Shown: positions 47,938 through 58,497 of the stretch, piece after piece
Layout: the number at the start of each line of letters is the position of its first letter
Numbering within the stretch: position 1 is the stretch's first letter
Source of the DNA: Penicillus capitatus
Taxonomy: Eukaryota; Chlorophyta
Assembly (NCBI GenBank): GCA_965649825.1
Contig: OZ287699.1
Location: 744,001-808,000, forward strand
Direction: 5' to 3'
DNA: 64,000 bases
The notes under the pieces: model-generated
The model's input: only the letters and a program-made list of their open reading frames with translations
What the model was told of the DNA's origin: nothing
The model's database searches: none
Translations under genes and position numbers: made by a program

Positions 47938-49090
47938 CTGGAGCATGCTCAAATGATGAGTATTTATCGATGAATCTGACAATCCAACTCGAAAACAGAT
48001 CATCGAAGCAGTGATAAGCGTCCACAGAAGAAATCGTAGATAGAAAACCAACTCTACGACTGGCATCGCCGCAATAGAGGCGCGATTTGATGTCAAGCGA
48101 TGGCAGCTTATGGATGCCATCGACGCCGATCGATTCCATCGATCCACGTCCCGATCGTCTGCCCAACCATTGGAGAACTAATGTGGAGTTCAACTGACGT
48201 CATTTAGGGCGATCGATCGCGTTTTAAGTAGAGTTTTATCTCTGTCGATTTTGCTTGATGGAAAGATCAGTCTCCAGCTTTTCGAATCTACAAAAGAAAC
48301 GGAGCTACCTTTAGCGAAGATCGATTTTTTGGCTTAAATCAAGATGCGCAGCGCCGCTGTGACTTGGGATGAAAATTTGATGCGACCCGACGAATCGATT
48401 AAGTTAACGACATAAGCATAGACATTGCGTTTTTAGAAAAGAAGACATCTGTTTCGTTCCGATCGCAACTGCGTCTCACCTGTAGAATCAATCCTTTAGT
48501 GCCTCATTCGAAATTACAAGCTAGAGTAACATTCTACTCGATTTGATTGTAATGTAAGAAACTGCTCATCTTGGCGCGTGTCCATCAGAAGACAGTTTTC
48601 GCTTGAATGCGCATGCACACTCAACAGAGAGAACGGGCTGTGATGATGGTACGTTCATTCATCGCAGCCATCAAAGCACGGATATTAATAACTAACCGCA
48701 GAGATTTATATGGTTTCGAGACGATCACAAGAAGAATCAACTCTCGAGCATGTTTGAAAAGTTCCACCACTCCAACTTCCAGACAGCCATCGACCAGAAG
48801 TTAGAACAGGCATCGTTCCGGAAAGCATAGAAACCGATTGCTAAAATCGGACAAATGCACCGATGTGTCGACTAGGGATCTCTGATAGAGTAGTTCATCA
48901 CCTGCGGCAGAGACATGGATTCTGAGAAGACCGTCGGGTATTGTGTCTTCAGCCTTTCCAGTACTCTACAGCCGTAGCAACGCAGAACGAAGGATTACTA
49001 GCTGTTATTTGTCTGCAACTATACTGATTCGCATACGAAGCATATACGGTTGGAAGGCAGGACGTTGGGACGCCAGAGCACCAACCATCC
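47938..49090. other. Non-coding interval rich in GATC/CGAT words
   Basis: No gene recognised. The words ATCGAT, GATCGA and CGATCG recur here and again at 58.7-59.7 kb. The region also forms the upstream flank of RPB3. Confidence 0.45.
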
Positions 49091-50325
49091 ATGCAAAGGC
49101 ATCCGATTATCACGATGCGTTCCTGCACGGAACTCTCGGCGGAGTTCGTGCTGTCCGGCACAGATACTTCCGTCGCCAATGCTCTGAGGCGCATCATGAT
49201 TGGCGAGATACCGACGATCGCGATCGAACTCGTCGAAATCGAGACCAACACGACCGTGCTGACGGACGACTTCCTGGCACATCGACTGGGACTCATCCCC
49301 CTGTCCTCTCTGCGTCGACATCCTCCGTCCCTGCGACGTGGGTTCTGATGGGACGTCTCTGTTCAGAGGCCGCCAAGATGGTGGGCGCCTACGACAACGC
49401 CGAGGAAGACATCGACGAGATCGAGCTGTTTCTGGACGTGCACTGCACGGAGGAAGAGCGAACGGTGCGGTCATGAGCATCGCTGCATCGCTGCACGGGG
49501 ATGCTGTTCGCAGATGCTGGTCACATCGAAGGACTTGTCCGTGGGGACGCCCAACGTCGACGTGGTCCCCATCGGCCATCCGGGGTTCTGCTTCGACGAC
49601 ATAGCGAACATCCCGGTCACCGTCGTCAAACTGAGACAGGGACAGTCGCTCAAACTGAGGGCCATCGCCGTGAAGGTTCGCTCTCTTGTGAACTCCATGC
49701 ATCGCCCGTGATCAGGTTTCTGCGCGAGACCAGGGAATCGGGAGAGACCACAGCAAGTGGAGCCCCGTCTCCGCCGCTTCCTTCACGAACATGCCCGAGA
49801 TTGCCTTCAACGAATACGTCCTGGCCGGATGGTCCCCACAGCGCAAGATCGAGCTGTTCGAGGAGCTGGCCGAGTGCTTTCCGGTCGGGCGAAACCCCTT
49901 CTGCCTCGACCTGCCGGCCAAAAAGGTCGGTTCTCTCTGCCACACCCACCCGCCGACAAGTGCAGACCGACTGCCGCAGATGATTCTCAAGCCGGAGCTG
50001 TACAACTTTGACGACGCGCACGTTGCCGTGCTGGAGAAGCACGGGGTCCCGGACCTCTTCAAGATACAGTCGGTGCCGGGCACCTTCATCTTCAAAGTGC
50101 GTGTCCGCGATCAGATGCCGACGCGTTGCGATCTTCCTGTGCCGCACGCAGCTGGAGACGACCGGCGTGCTCGACGCCGCCGAAGTGCTGATGCAGTCCA
50201 TCGACATCCTGGCGTCGAAGCTGAAGGACATTCGGCGAGCGATCAAGGCGGAGGCGCAGGGGAGCGACGGTGTTCCGATGCAGATGGACGAGGGACTTCA
50301 GGGCGGATACGACGACGGATACTGA
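49091..50325 (+). CDS. RPB3: RNA polymerase II subunit RPB3
   Basis: Exons 49091-49313, 49367-49464, 49514-49675, 49734-49925, 49980-50096, 50152-50325; 321 residues. RPB3 pairs with RPB11 in the alpha-like assembly platform of Pol II. The alpha motif is plain: SGTDTSVANALRRIMIGEIP, TIAIELVEIETNTTVLTDDF, LAHRLGLIPL. The insert domain follows, then VKLRQGQSLKLRAIAVKGIG, RDHSKWSPVSAASF and a C-terminal helix pair (DILASKLKDIRRAIKAEAQG). The four zinc-binding cysteines of animal and plant RPB3 after LGLIPL are not visible (a DNAEEDIDEIELF segment is there instead); only VHC remains. Pol II was preferred over AC40 by the NTTVLTDDFLAHRLGLIPL pattern and GxGRDHxKWSP. The gene opens a GC-rich coding stretch that runs to 55.5 kb. 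Introns 49-58 nt. Confidence 0.85.
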
Positions 50326-50441
50326 CGCGTGTAGACGACGTCGCGTTCGATTCCCGCTGCCGCAGACAGACAGAGAGTCGGCTCTCAAAACATTACTCAG
50401 TGTGCGAACAGAGAGGTGTCCGTCGGAACGCAGGCGTGCGT

Positions 50442-51415
50442 CTAAGATCCCATGAAAACGCAGTCCGGGAACTGCAGTCTCGCGTCGTCCAGTGAGCGGC
50501 CCTGCTCTTCGTCTTGCCAGAAGTTGATCACCTGCGTGGCCCGGTTCAGCAGCAGGATCTGGGCATAGCGACAGAAGCGTCAGTGCGCAGTCGTTCGGCT
50601 CGGCGCGTCACTCGCCTGATCCGTTTCGTCGATCCACGCGTTCTCGCTCAGCCTCTGCCGGAGCTCCTCCCAGGCATCGGTCCTCGGCCAGATGAAGTAC
50701 TCCGTCAGCGGAATGCGCTTTCTCTACACGCACAAGGTCGCTTGGTCACAAGGAATGGACGGCGTTCGGATCGCTTGCGTTTCCGAAGATCTGGTCCACG
50801 GCGAACGCGATGTACTTGTCCAGCCACAGGAAGCTCAGCGCGAAGCCCTTCGGGCATCCGGATGGCGGGTCCTGATCGGTGTCGGCCGAGATCTCTGCCT
50901 CCTCCTCGTCGTCGGCATCCGTCTCCTCCTCCTCCTCCTCGTCCAGCAGCGCCTCCATCGCTTCGCTGGGATCCGCGGCTTCGTCCTCGTCTCCGCCGAG
51001 GTCGGCTCCGAACCCCATCACCTCGTCGTCGTCGAGGTCGTCATCGTCGTCTCCGTAAAGATCCTCGTCGATGTACTGGACAGGCGAGAGCGATCGCAGC
51101 GAGTACGGGGCGAGATCGCCGTACGGAGAATCGAAGGACCGAGCGCCTTGGCTGTCGAGGGATCGTTCTCCGACGGCGATGGGAGATGAGGCATCCCGGA
51201 GCAAGGGACGCCGATCGCGGCCACTCCGGTACCCTTCTCGATGCAGCGACCTGTCGGATCACACCACGTCGGGGCGGAAGAACGACTTCGGTGGCTGCGC
51301 CGACAGCCTCGACAAGCGGGCGACCGGGCGACCGAACGCAGTCGCTGACCTTCGACGGCCGGACGCCGCGAAGCACGGGCACCGTGCGAACGGACGCGTT
51401 GACGAGCGGACCCAT
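50442..51415 (-). CDS. PSRP3: Plastid ribosomal protein PSRP-3 (Ycf65-like, cS23), nuclear encoded
   Basis: Sure exons (minus) 50558-50442 and 50723-50616; a third runs upward from 50779; a candidate start is 51415 with an unresolved intron between about 51240 and 51330. The core is diagnostic: [80 protein letters not shown]-3 is a 30S subunit protein of plastids and cyanobacteria. The N-terminal part is a Ser/Arg/Val leader ([20 protein letters not shown]) followed by a long acidic Asp/Glu tract (about 70 residues) unusual for the family. The intron 50559-50615 has a GC donor (CAG/GCGAGT); the one above it is either GC-AG (50724-50778, donor AAC/GCAAGC) or a 37-nt GT-AG intron. Confidence 0.82.
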
Positions 51416-51535
51416 GACCGAATCGATTTACACTCCGGAACAGGGCGATGCGTAACAAACTACTCTCAGTGAAAGACCGAGCGACGGCAGTGATGTGACC
51501 GACGTCCGCGGTGCCGCATCGCCCGACCTCGCGAT

Positions 51536-52063
51536 CTAGGACGTGAAGAACCCTCCGCTCTCGTTTCGAGCGTAGCCCTGGAGCCACATGCGCCGACGTC
51601 CCGTCTGCAGAGTGGGGCGAACGGCTGCACCGGGTTGCGCTCGACCGGAGGATTCCGATCTCTCGGGTACCGAGATGCGTCCACCCTCACCACTCGCAGG
51701 GTGCTCTGGTAGGAGACGTCGTCGCCGCTGGCCAGTCTCTGCAGCGCCTGTCGATGCGCCTCCTCGTCCGCGGACGCCTCGTGCGCGATCCACTGCAGCG
51801 GAACGCACGTCGACGTCCCGATGCGATGATCCACACGTGCCTCGCCCCTTCCCGCATGGCGCTGGGTCGCACGGTAGTTCTTCACCTGTCGGGACGGATC
51901 GCGCCCGTGCGACGCGCTTCGATTCGAACCTGCTGCCGGACGTCCATGCCGATCGATGCGTCGCCGCCGAACGATCCGCGTCCTGGAAATGGATCGACGA
52001 TGACGCGACAGTCTCATTTCGTCGGTCTCGGCGTCCTTGATCGTCCATTACGAAGGGCGACAA
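51536..52063 (-). CDS. Hypothetical gene, unrecognised
   Basis: The minus strand shows coding-like sequence: WIAHEASADEEAHRQALQRL, ASGDDVSYQSTLR, and a final exon 51604-51536 ending MWLQGYARNESGGFFTS. An 89-nt intron (51605-51693) joins the last two in frame. The 5' part changes frame at least once and I could not fix it; candidate starts are near 52025 and 52090. No family recognised. It is divergent from the Argonaute gene. Confidence 0.33.
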   Translation of the reverse strand: MSPFVMDDQGRRDRRNETVASSSIHFQDADRSAATHRSAWTSGSRFESKRVARARSVPTGEELPCDPAPCGKGRGTCGSSHRDVDVRSAAVDRARGVRGRGGASTGAAETGQRRRRLLPEHPASGEGGRISVPERSESSGRAQPGAAVRPTLQTGRRRMWLQGYARNESGGFFTS

Positions 52064-52250
52064 CTGTTTCGTCCTTCTCCATCGAGCGCGAACTCTCGTC
52101 TCGCCGATCGTTTATTTTCAGAGCGCGGCAGTCTGCGTTCGAACCCAATCGACCGCTGTCCGCATTCGTTGTCTTTGTTCGGCGTCTCCCTGCTCGTCTT
52201 CCTTCCCGTCTGGCGTTGTCGGTGCGTTTGTTCGTTCGCGTCCGAGTTCG

Positions 52251-55200
52251 ATGTCGGGCAGAGGAGGCGGAGGACGCGGTGGCTATGGAGGTAGGCTCGC
52301 ACGCCTTCGCGCTCGGCGGCACACGCGTCTCGGCACCAACTGACGAACGCCGAAGGCGAACCGCGTCCTTCTGACGGTGGACGGATCTGTTGTAGGTCGT
52401 GGCAGGGACCGTGGCAGGGACCGCGGAAGAGGTCGCTTCGGCGGAAGAGGAGGAGGTGCGCCGTTCGCGCCGTCGCTCGTGCTGCTTCCTCACCGTTGTC
52501 TCGCGTTGAAGGTCGCGGCGACTTCCGCGCCGTGCCGGAGGCCGAAGGGCGTCGCCAGGTCGAGCAGATCGCGTCGTCTTTTCGCATCGAACAGCCGTGC
52601 ATCTCGGTAGGCAACCCCGCTGCCGCATCGCCGCGATCCGAAGGCGTGTGCCTCGCAGGAGAGCATCGACAGTCCGGAGGCGCCGTCCTATCCGCCGGGC
52701 ACCATCGGCACGCAGGCCCAGCTCGCGGCGAACTACTTCCAGCTGAACTGTCGGCTGAACAGCGCCTTCCAGTACAACGTGACGATCGGTGAGGCACCTC
52801 GACGCCGGACGAGCTGCAGCGCGTGTGCGTGCGACAGAGTGCGAGTTCAATCAGGGACTGGAGCACCTGCTGCTCGCGGAGCTGGCCAGGAGGGAGGAAT
52901 GGCCTCCGGGGTGGATCTTCGACGGCAAGAACGCCCTCTACACGGCCGGGCAGATCATATCGACCGACGAGCGCGAGGAGACCGTCGAGCTGGAGCAGGG
53001 TCCTAGGTCTCGCCAGTACAAGATCAAGCTGACCCAGACGACCGTGGTGCGCATGAGCCACCTGACGGAGTACGTCCAGCGCAGCCGAGCCGAGTTTCCG
53101 GCAGAACCCGTCCGCGTGCTGGAGATCCTGCTGTCCCACGCCGCGTCCCTGATGCCGGACAGGGTCCTCCACAGGAAGAGCGTCTTCGTCGACGCGCAGG
53201 CCAACAAGCGCGACATCGGACACGGAGCCGAGGTTCGATCCGCTCCGCCGCGATCGGATCCGTGGGCGATTGCTGCTGCTGCAGGCGTGGCTGGGGTACC
53301 ACCAGAGCATCCGTCCCTGCCAGAACGGACTGTTCCTGAACATCGACAGCGCGTGCGCCCCGTTCTACAAGCCGATGCTCGTCTCCGAGTTCATCGCCGA
53401 GATCCTCGGCCAGCAGCACGTCCCGCGAGAGCTCACCAACCAGCAGAAGTCGATCGTCAGAGGCGTCATGAAGAACCTGACGGTGACGCCCTCTCTCGCC
53501 CGCGCGCCGCGCGGAGACGGGCGGCCGCTCTAGGTGAGTCTGGTGCGCGGGAGGATGCGGAAGAAGGTCGTCGGGCTGCTGGATCCGCCGACGCGCCTCA
53601 GCTTCGAGCACAGGGAGCACGGAGAGATCACCGTCGCCGAGTACTACGGGAGGATGGACTGTCCCCTCCACTACCCCGAGCTTCCCTGCCTGGACTGCTC
53701 GAGGGGCAGAAAGGTCTGCTTCCTGCCTCCGGAGTACGCACGGTAACGCCGAGCACCCGCCGCCGGTCGCTTGCTGACGTCGACGGCCGCTTCCCCGCAG
53801 GATCGCCCACGCCCAGTTCGTGAACAAGATCACGGAGCGCCACCAGGAGCAGATGATCCGCTTCGCCGCCCAGAGGCCCGACGAGAAGGAGCGCTACCTG
53901 AACGGCCTGATCAGGGAGGACGCCGACATCAACCGGATGCAGAAGGTCCCGGACTTCCAGCTCTCGGCGCTGGAGCCCGCCATGAAGCAGATCCGCGGCC
54001 GCGTCCTCCCGTCCCCCTTCCTGTCCTACAAGGAGCCGGCCTGCTTCGACGTCGGCACCGAGGGGCAGTGGAACCTCGGGGGGATGACGATGAACTTCTT
54101 CAAGGCGAAGAAGCTCAAGTCCTGGGCGCTGCTCTCGCTGGCGCAGGAGCGCTACATCAACAGGCCCGGCGAGAACGGCATCCAGTCGTTCCTGCACGAG
54201 CTCTACGAGGCCCTGAGGGCGCACACGGTCATCCCGTCCTCGGTCGACCTGTCGAGGCCGCCGATCGTCTACACCAGCGACTCCAACTTCATCCAGGACA
54301 TGGAGCAGGCCAAGGCGCGGGCGCGTGATGCCTACGGCAGGGATCCGGACATCATCCTCTGTCTCATCCCCAGGAGAAGTGCGTGCTCTCATCCGCGCTG
54401 CCCCGATGGGACGCCTTCTGTGCCTCCGCAGATACGCGCCTGTACAAGATCGTCAAGCGGACGTCGGACGTCCACGTCGGCATTCCGACGCAGTGCTTCG
54501 CGGGGGACAAGTCCGGAGTCGGCGACAATCGGCCTCCCAGGGGACGCATGCAGTACTGCGCCAACCTGGCGCTCAAGATCAACGTGAAGGTATCCCCCTT
54601 CCCCTCTGCTCTCTCCGCAGAACGCACAGATCGATGCTCCGTAGGTGGGCGGCACCAACTCGGTCCTGCTGGGGACGACGCAGTGCGGACTGCCCATGGT
54701 GCACCAGCGCCGACCCTACATCGTGCTGGGGGCGGACGTGTCGCACGCCTCGCCCGGATCGCATCTCTCGTCGATCGCCGCCGTGGTGGGCAGCGTCGAT
54801 CCCATGGCGTCCCGCTACTCCAGCCGCATCACGTCGCAGCCGCCGCGCGAGGAGATCATCATCGACATGAAGGAGTCCGTCAAGGGACTCCTGCGCGACT
54901 TCTACGAGCACAACCACCAGAAGAAGCCGGAGTCCATCGTCGTGTTCCGGGACGGCGTGTCGGAGGGCTTCTTCAGCCGGGTGCTGACGCACGAGTACAG
55001 GGCCATCCGCGAGGCCTGCGGCGAGATGGGCGATCCGGCGGCGGACTACGCGCCGCCCATCACCTACATCATCATCCAGAAGAGGCACCACACGCGTCTG
55101 TTTCCGAAGGGGCAGAACGTCGCCCACCGGAGCGGGAACGTGAAGCCCGGGACGGTGGTGGACTCGGAGATCACCAGTCCCTACGGCCACGACTTCTTTC

Positions 55201-55505
55201 TCTGCTCCCAGGCGGGAATCCAGGGAACCGTGCGCCCGGCGCACTACCACGTGCTGGTGGACGAGAACAGATTCGGTTCGGACGCCATCCAGGTCATGTG
55301 CTACTGGATGTGCTACATGCAGTGCAGATGCACGAAGCCGATCTCGGTGCCGGCTCCGGCGAACTACGCCCATCTGGCGGCGCTGCGTGCGAGGCTGATC
55401 GCGGGCGAGGAGACGGACGACGAGACGAGCAGCATCGCATCGGGATCCGGGCCGTCGGCCGGACCCGCTTTCGGAGCTTCCCAGGCCAAGATGTACTACG
55501 TCTGA
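52251..55505 (+). CDS. AGO: Argonaute (AGO clade) protein with intact slicer site
   Basis: Ten exons: 52251-52290, 52396-52455, 52512-52606, 52659-52788, 52838-53232, 53285-53482, 53534-53742, 53801-54378, 54432-54589, 54645-55505; 907 residues. It starts with an RGG-rich tail (MSGRGGGGRGGYGGRGRDRG). The N domain follows, a linker/PAZ region (WLGYHQSIRPCQNGLFLNID ... VTVAEYYGRMDCPLHYPELP, CFLPPEYARIA), the MID domain (KIVKRTSDVHVGIPTQCF) and PIWI. The catalytic tetrad can be placed: D in LGADVSHASPG, E in SQPPREEIIIDMKE, D in IVVFRDGVSEGFF, H in RPAHYHVLVDEN. So target cleavage guided by small RNA is expected. Third codon positions are strongly G/C, more than in genes to the left. Introns 49-58 nt except the first (105 nt). 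Confidence 0.95.
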
Positions 55506-57148
55506 TGCCCGTGCGTCGGCGGCATCTATCGATCGGCCTTTTTGACAGGACTTATTGATCCTGTTCTCCTCGGTACCTTTTTTTCGTGTTCTCGGCGCAG
55601 CTCTAGTCGCGGAAATCATCGACGACGTGCACTTATCTCTTGGCCGATGTGCTGTTGAGAGTCTTTGACTTCGATAGTGAGGGGGATGGATACCAGTCGG
55701 ATGGATGGCGATGTCATTTGTCAACGTACTGTTTTTTGGCGATTTTCGATCGTGGGCAAGCAGAAGGGTGTTCTTAAAAGGGAGAGGGAAATGAATGGAG
55801 TGTTTAAGAAATGAGATATCTATCGGGAGTCGTCTAAGTGTGTTTGTATCGTGGGAACATTTGGCCTGTAGCAATACACGAAATAAGGAAGGCGATACTC
55901 GAAGAAAGGATTTATACCGTCCTGAAAGTTGGGGCGGTAAGAGACAGGACGCGTCGAATTTCTGATTCGCACTGACACCGACATCTACTTGCTGCTTCTT
56001 CCTCCTAGAGGAACGGAGTCCAGCATTTCTATCTTCTGCGACGGCACAATGTCGGCGTTTTTCTGATGGTGCAGGAAGTGTGGGGGTTCGAATCGACTTC
56101 GAATCGTTGACGTCTGCTACGTTGTGCAGAGATTGTCGACAAGCAGAATATGACATCGAACGATGAACGAAACAACAGCGGCTTCAAGTGGACGATGCGA
56201 CCCTCTGTCTGGTTGTCCCTATGCGGCGAGCGTCTCTTTCGACGGTCATTCGCCGAAGGAAAGGCGGAATGAACCCCGTAGAAAGGTTGTTGACGATAGA
56301 GTCATTTCTTGAAGTCGATGTGCGCAGCATATCAATTTCTGTCGACTGATTGCCAAACAAGAGGACAGATGTGCGTTCAATTCCGAAAAGGTCGATTCGG
56401 ACGGATGATAACATGTTGTCAAAAGTGACTAATACAATGGTATGACATGGATCAGATACTCTGTGTCCTGAAAGCAAGTCACGTTCGAGTTATTTTACGA
56501 GTTTCCAAAGGGTCTGCAATTTTGAATGACCTTCATTGTCAAATTGTTTGGCATAATATTCTCCCCTTGTCATCTGATCAACAGACTCTGCTGCCTGATC
56601 TGTATCGTTTCAGTCGAACAGATCTCCAACAGAGTATTGTAAACAGCTAGAAGCCGCACGGTCACGCAGAACTGTTGTGGAGAGGATAAACGAATTGATC
56701 GAGCGCCTCAGTGCAAATCCTCTCTTTATGAGTTTAAGAATCGAACAAACACTTCTCAAATGCATGGTAGTGTTGAAAGACAACAATGTTTTAACTCAGC
56801 ATTCGCGTAAAATACTCTTCTTGGTTGCAAGAAATATGCAACGCAGTCGGACTTAATTAAGTACGACATGCCATCCGTTTGTTGAAGGATCTTTCGGCCA
56901 TCAAAGCAATCAATTGTCTAGTCTATCCAATTCTAATTTGGTATTGATCAATGATTTTCCTTCGAGGGTAAATGGTTGCGATGCCTCTGGCTCTTTTGGG
57001 AGCTGGATCCACTTTGTCAGGGTAGAAGAGCACTTGGTGGATTCTTCATCTTTGATGTAATCTAGGTGATGTGGAGCTTTCATCTGTTAGTGGACGTGTG
57101 GACTGGTGCACGTATCAGGTCACATCACGTTTCGCTCATCGTTGAGTG
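55506..57148. other. Intergenic, nothing recognised
   Basis: Base composition falls back to AT-rich directly after the Argonaute stop codon. I see no gene. The long minus-strand frame entering from 54579 is a shadow of the GC-rich Argonaute exon. Confidence 0.5.
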
Positions 57149-57367
57149 ATGTCAATCGTCGACAGGAAATGGAGTGAAAGGGATCTGAAGGGGCATGAGA
57201 AGGCCGCAATCGCCTTCATGTTCTTCAATTTCCTCCTTTCCTTCAGTGGGACGTTTTTGGCAGTAAGGGCCCTGCAGGACGTGCGATCGAAGCAGAAGGA
57301 GGAGTACAATCGGTTGTCCGTCATCTTAGACAATCTGCAGTTCGAACCAGACAGTGATAGACTCTAG
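57149..57367 (+). CDS. Small single-pass membrane protein with coiled tail, hypothetical
   Basis: One uninterrupted frame of 72 residues: MSIVDRKWSERDLKGHEKAA, a membrane segment (AIAFMFFNFLLSFSGTFLAV), then RALQDVRSKQKEEYNRLSVI, which can form a short coiled coil. No family recognised. Topology suggests a small organelle or ER membrane protein. Its last 47 bases overlap the end of the cyclophilin gene on the other strand. It could also be the last exon of a longer gene, but the upstream sequence shows no acceptor-linked exon that I can support. Confidence 0.4.
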   Translation: MSIVDRKWSERDLKGHEKAAIAFMFFNFLLSFSGTFLAVRALQDVRSKQKEEYNRLSVILDNLQFEPDSDRL

Positions 57368-58497
57368 TGCTCTTCGTAAAAATTCGCCGTTTATTATCCT
57401 TCTTCTGAAGCTCCTCCACCTGAGATTCCTCAATCTCCTCACACTTGGATATGACAATCGACGACGTGGGCTTTCCACTCTCCTCGTTTCCTGTGGACAG
57501 AGTCATCCATATCTCTCATGGTGCGACATCAATCACCTTGTGCTTCGATCCTCGCCAACAGATCCATCCCATGTAGCACTTTGCCAAAAACAGATCTCTG
57601 CGTACAGAAAAATGAGACACAAAGGGGTCACCGGAAGAAACCTTCTGATCAAACTCCGGCAAAGGATTGAACGAGAGCATGAAGACTGCGATTCCCCGAT
57701 TGGGATCGATACTCAGCAGACCTGGACCAACATGCTTCAATCCCATGCGTTCTGCCTGCGTAACAGAATCCAGACGTAAACCAGAAAGGGCACCATCGAC
57801 AGATCGTACCTTTAAAGTCTCTTCATAAAAGCTATCGTCTTCGTTCGCGGCTCTGTCTATCAGTCCGAACTCTGCATACCGAGCAGGGTACACATTTCCA
57901 AACCGGGCGTTTTCAAGATCGTCCTCCTCTGCATAGAGACCATGCATCGTCAACCCGCTATGCTTGACTCCGGCTCTTACGGCTCTCTAAATCTTGGCGT
58001 CCATTCACAAAAGACAGAGAATTCTGCACAGCTTCCGGAGCCTCCTTGCCAAACAGGCTATAGATCAGGATTCCAGCATCTTTGCTGTCACTTTTTATGT
58101 CGACCTATGCCTGCAATCGCACGATATTGCGTCAGGGCTTCATCGGATATCGATCAGACCCACTGAGTGATCGTCGTATCTAAGATATCCTCCTCCAACA
58201 GATGATCAAAGCTTTCGTATCCCATAAATCTCTTCACCTATGCAAGTGTGAGACGCTTGGAATCGTCTATCTCCTTCGAAGCATCCATCCATCCATGAAC
58301 CAGTAGGACCTAAAGTATGGAGGGAGAGTAAAAGCCGGCCGGATGGCTGCAATACGACCATCGATATCGACTTCTTCGTCCGAAGTCCCGGAGAGGTGAG
58401 ATGTGTTATCGATCGAAAGGTCAAGCTGCCTGAGATACACCTCCAACTTAAGAGACTTCTTCGAGAAGCTCTTGGCAACGTGACGTTCCACTGTCAC
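57321..58497 (-). CDS. Cyclophilin-type peptidyl-prolyl isomerase-like protein
   Basis: Exons I can join (minus): 58084-58016, 57957-57810, 57755-57642, 57597-57537, 57490-57321. Upstream, coding-like exons lie near 58240-58150 and 58497-58310 but their joins are unsettled. Cyclophilin landmarks: KDAGILIYSLFGKEAPEAVQ near the N-terminal strand, LKHVGPGLLSIDPNRGIAVF, VFGKVLHGMDLLARIEAQGN and SGKPTSSIVISKCEEI at the end. The usual FxxQGGDF catalytic segment is not seen in canonical form (SMNPLPEFDQK-like sequence FMLSFNPLPEFDQ lies there), so this is probably a divergent, perhaps inactive, member like some plastid or nuclear cyclophilins. The C-terminus carries a charged tail. Confidence 0.55.

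Noticed and set aside
54590-54644. Alternative acceptor at 54620 in the last Argonaute intron
   Set aside because: It adds a few codons and then an in-frame TAG; the acceptor at 54644 joins directly to the conserved VGGTNSVL.
54579-56156. 525-codon minus-strand open frame
   Set aside because: Lies antisense to the Argonaute PIWI exon; GC-rich codon bias opens the opposite frames. No motif in it.
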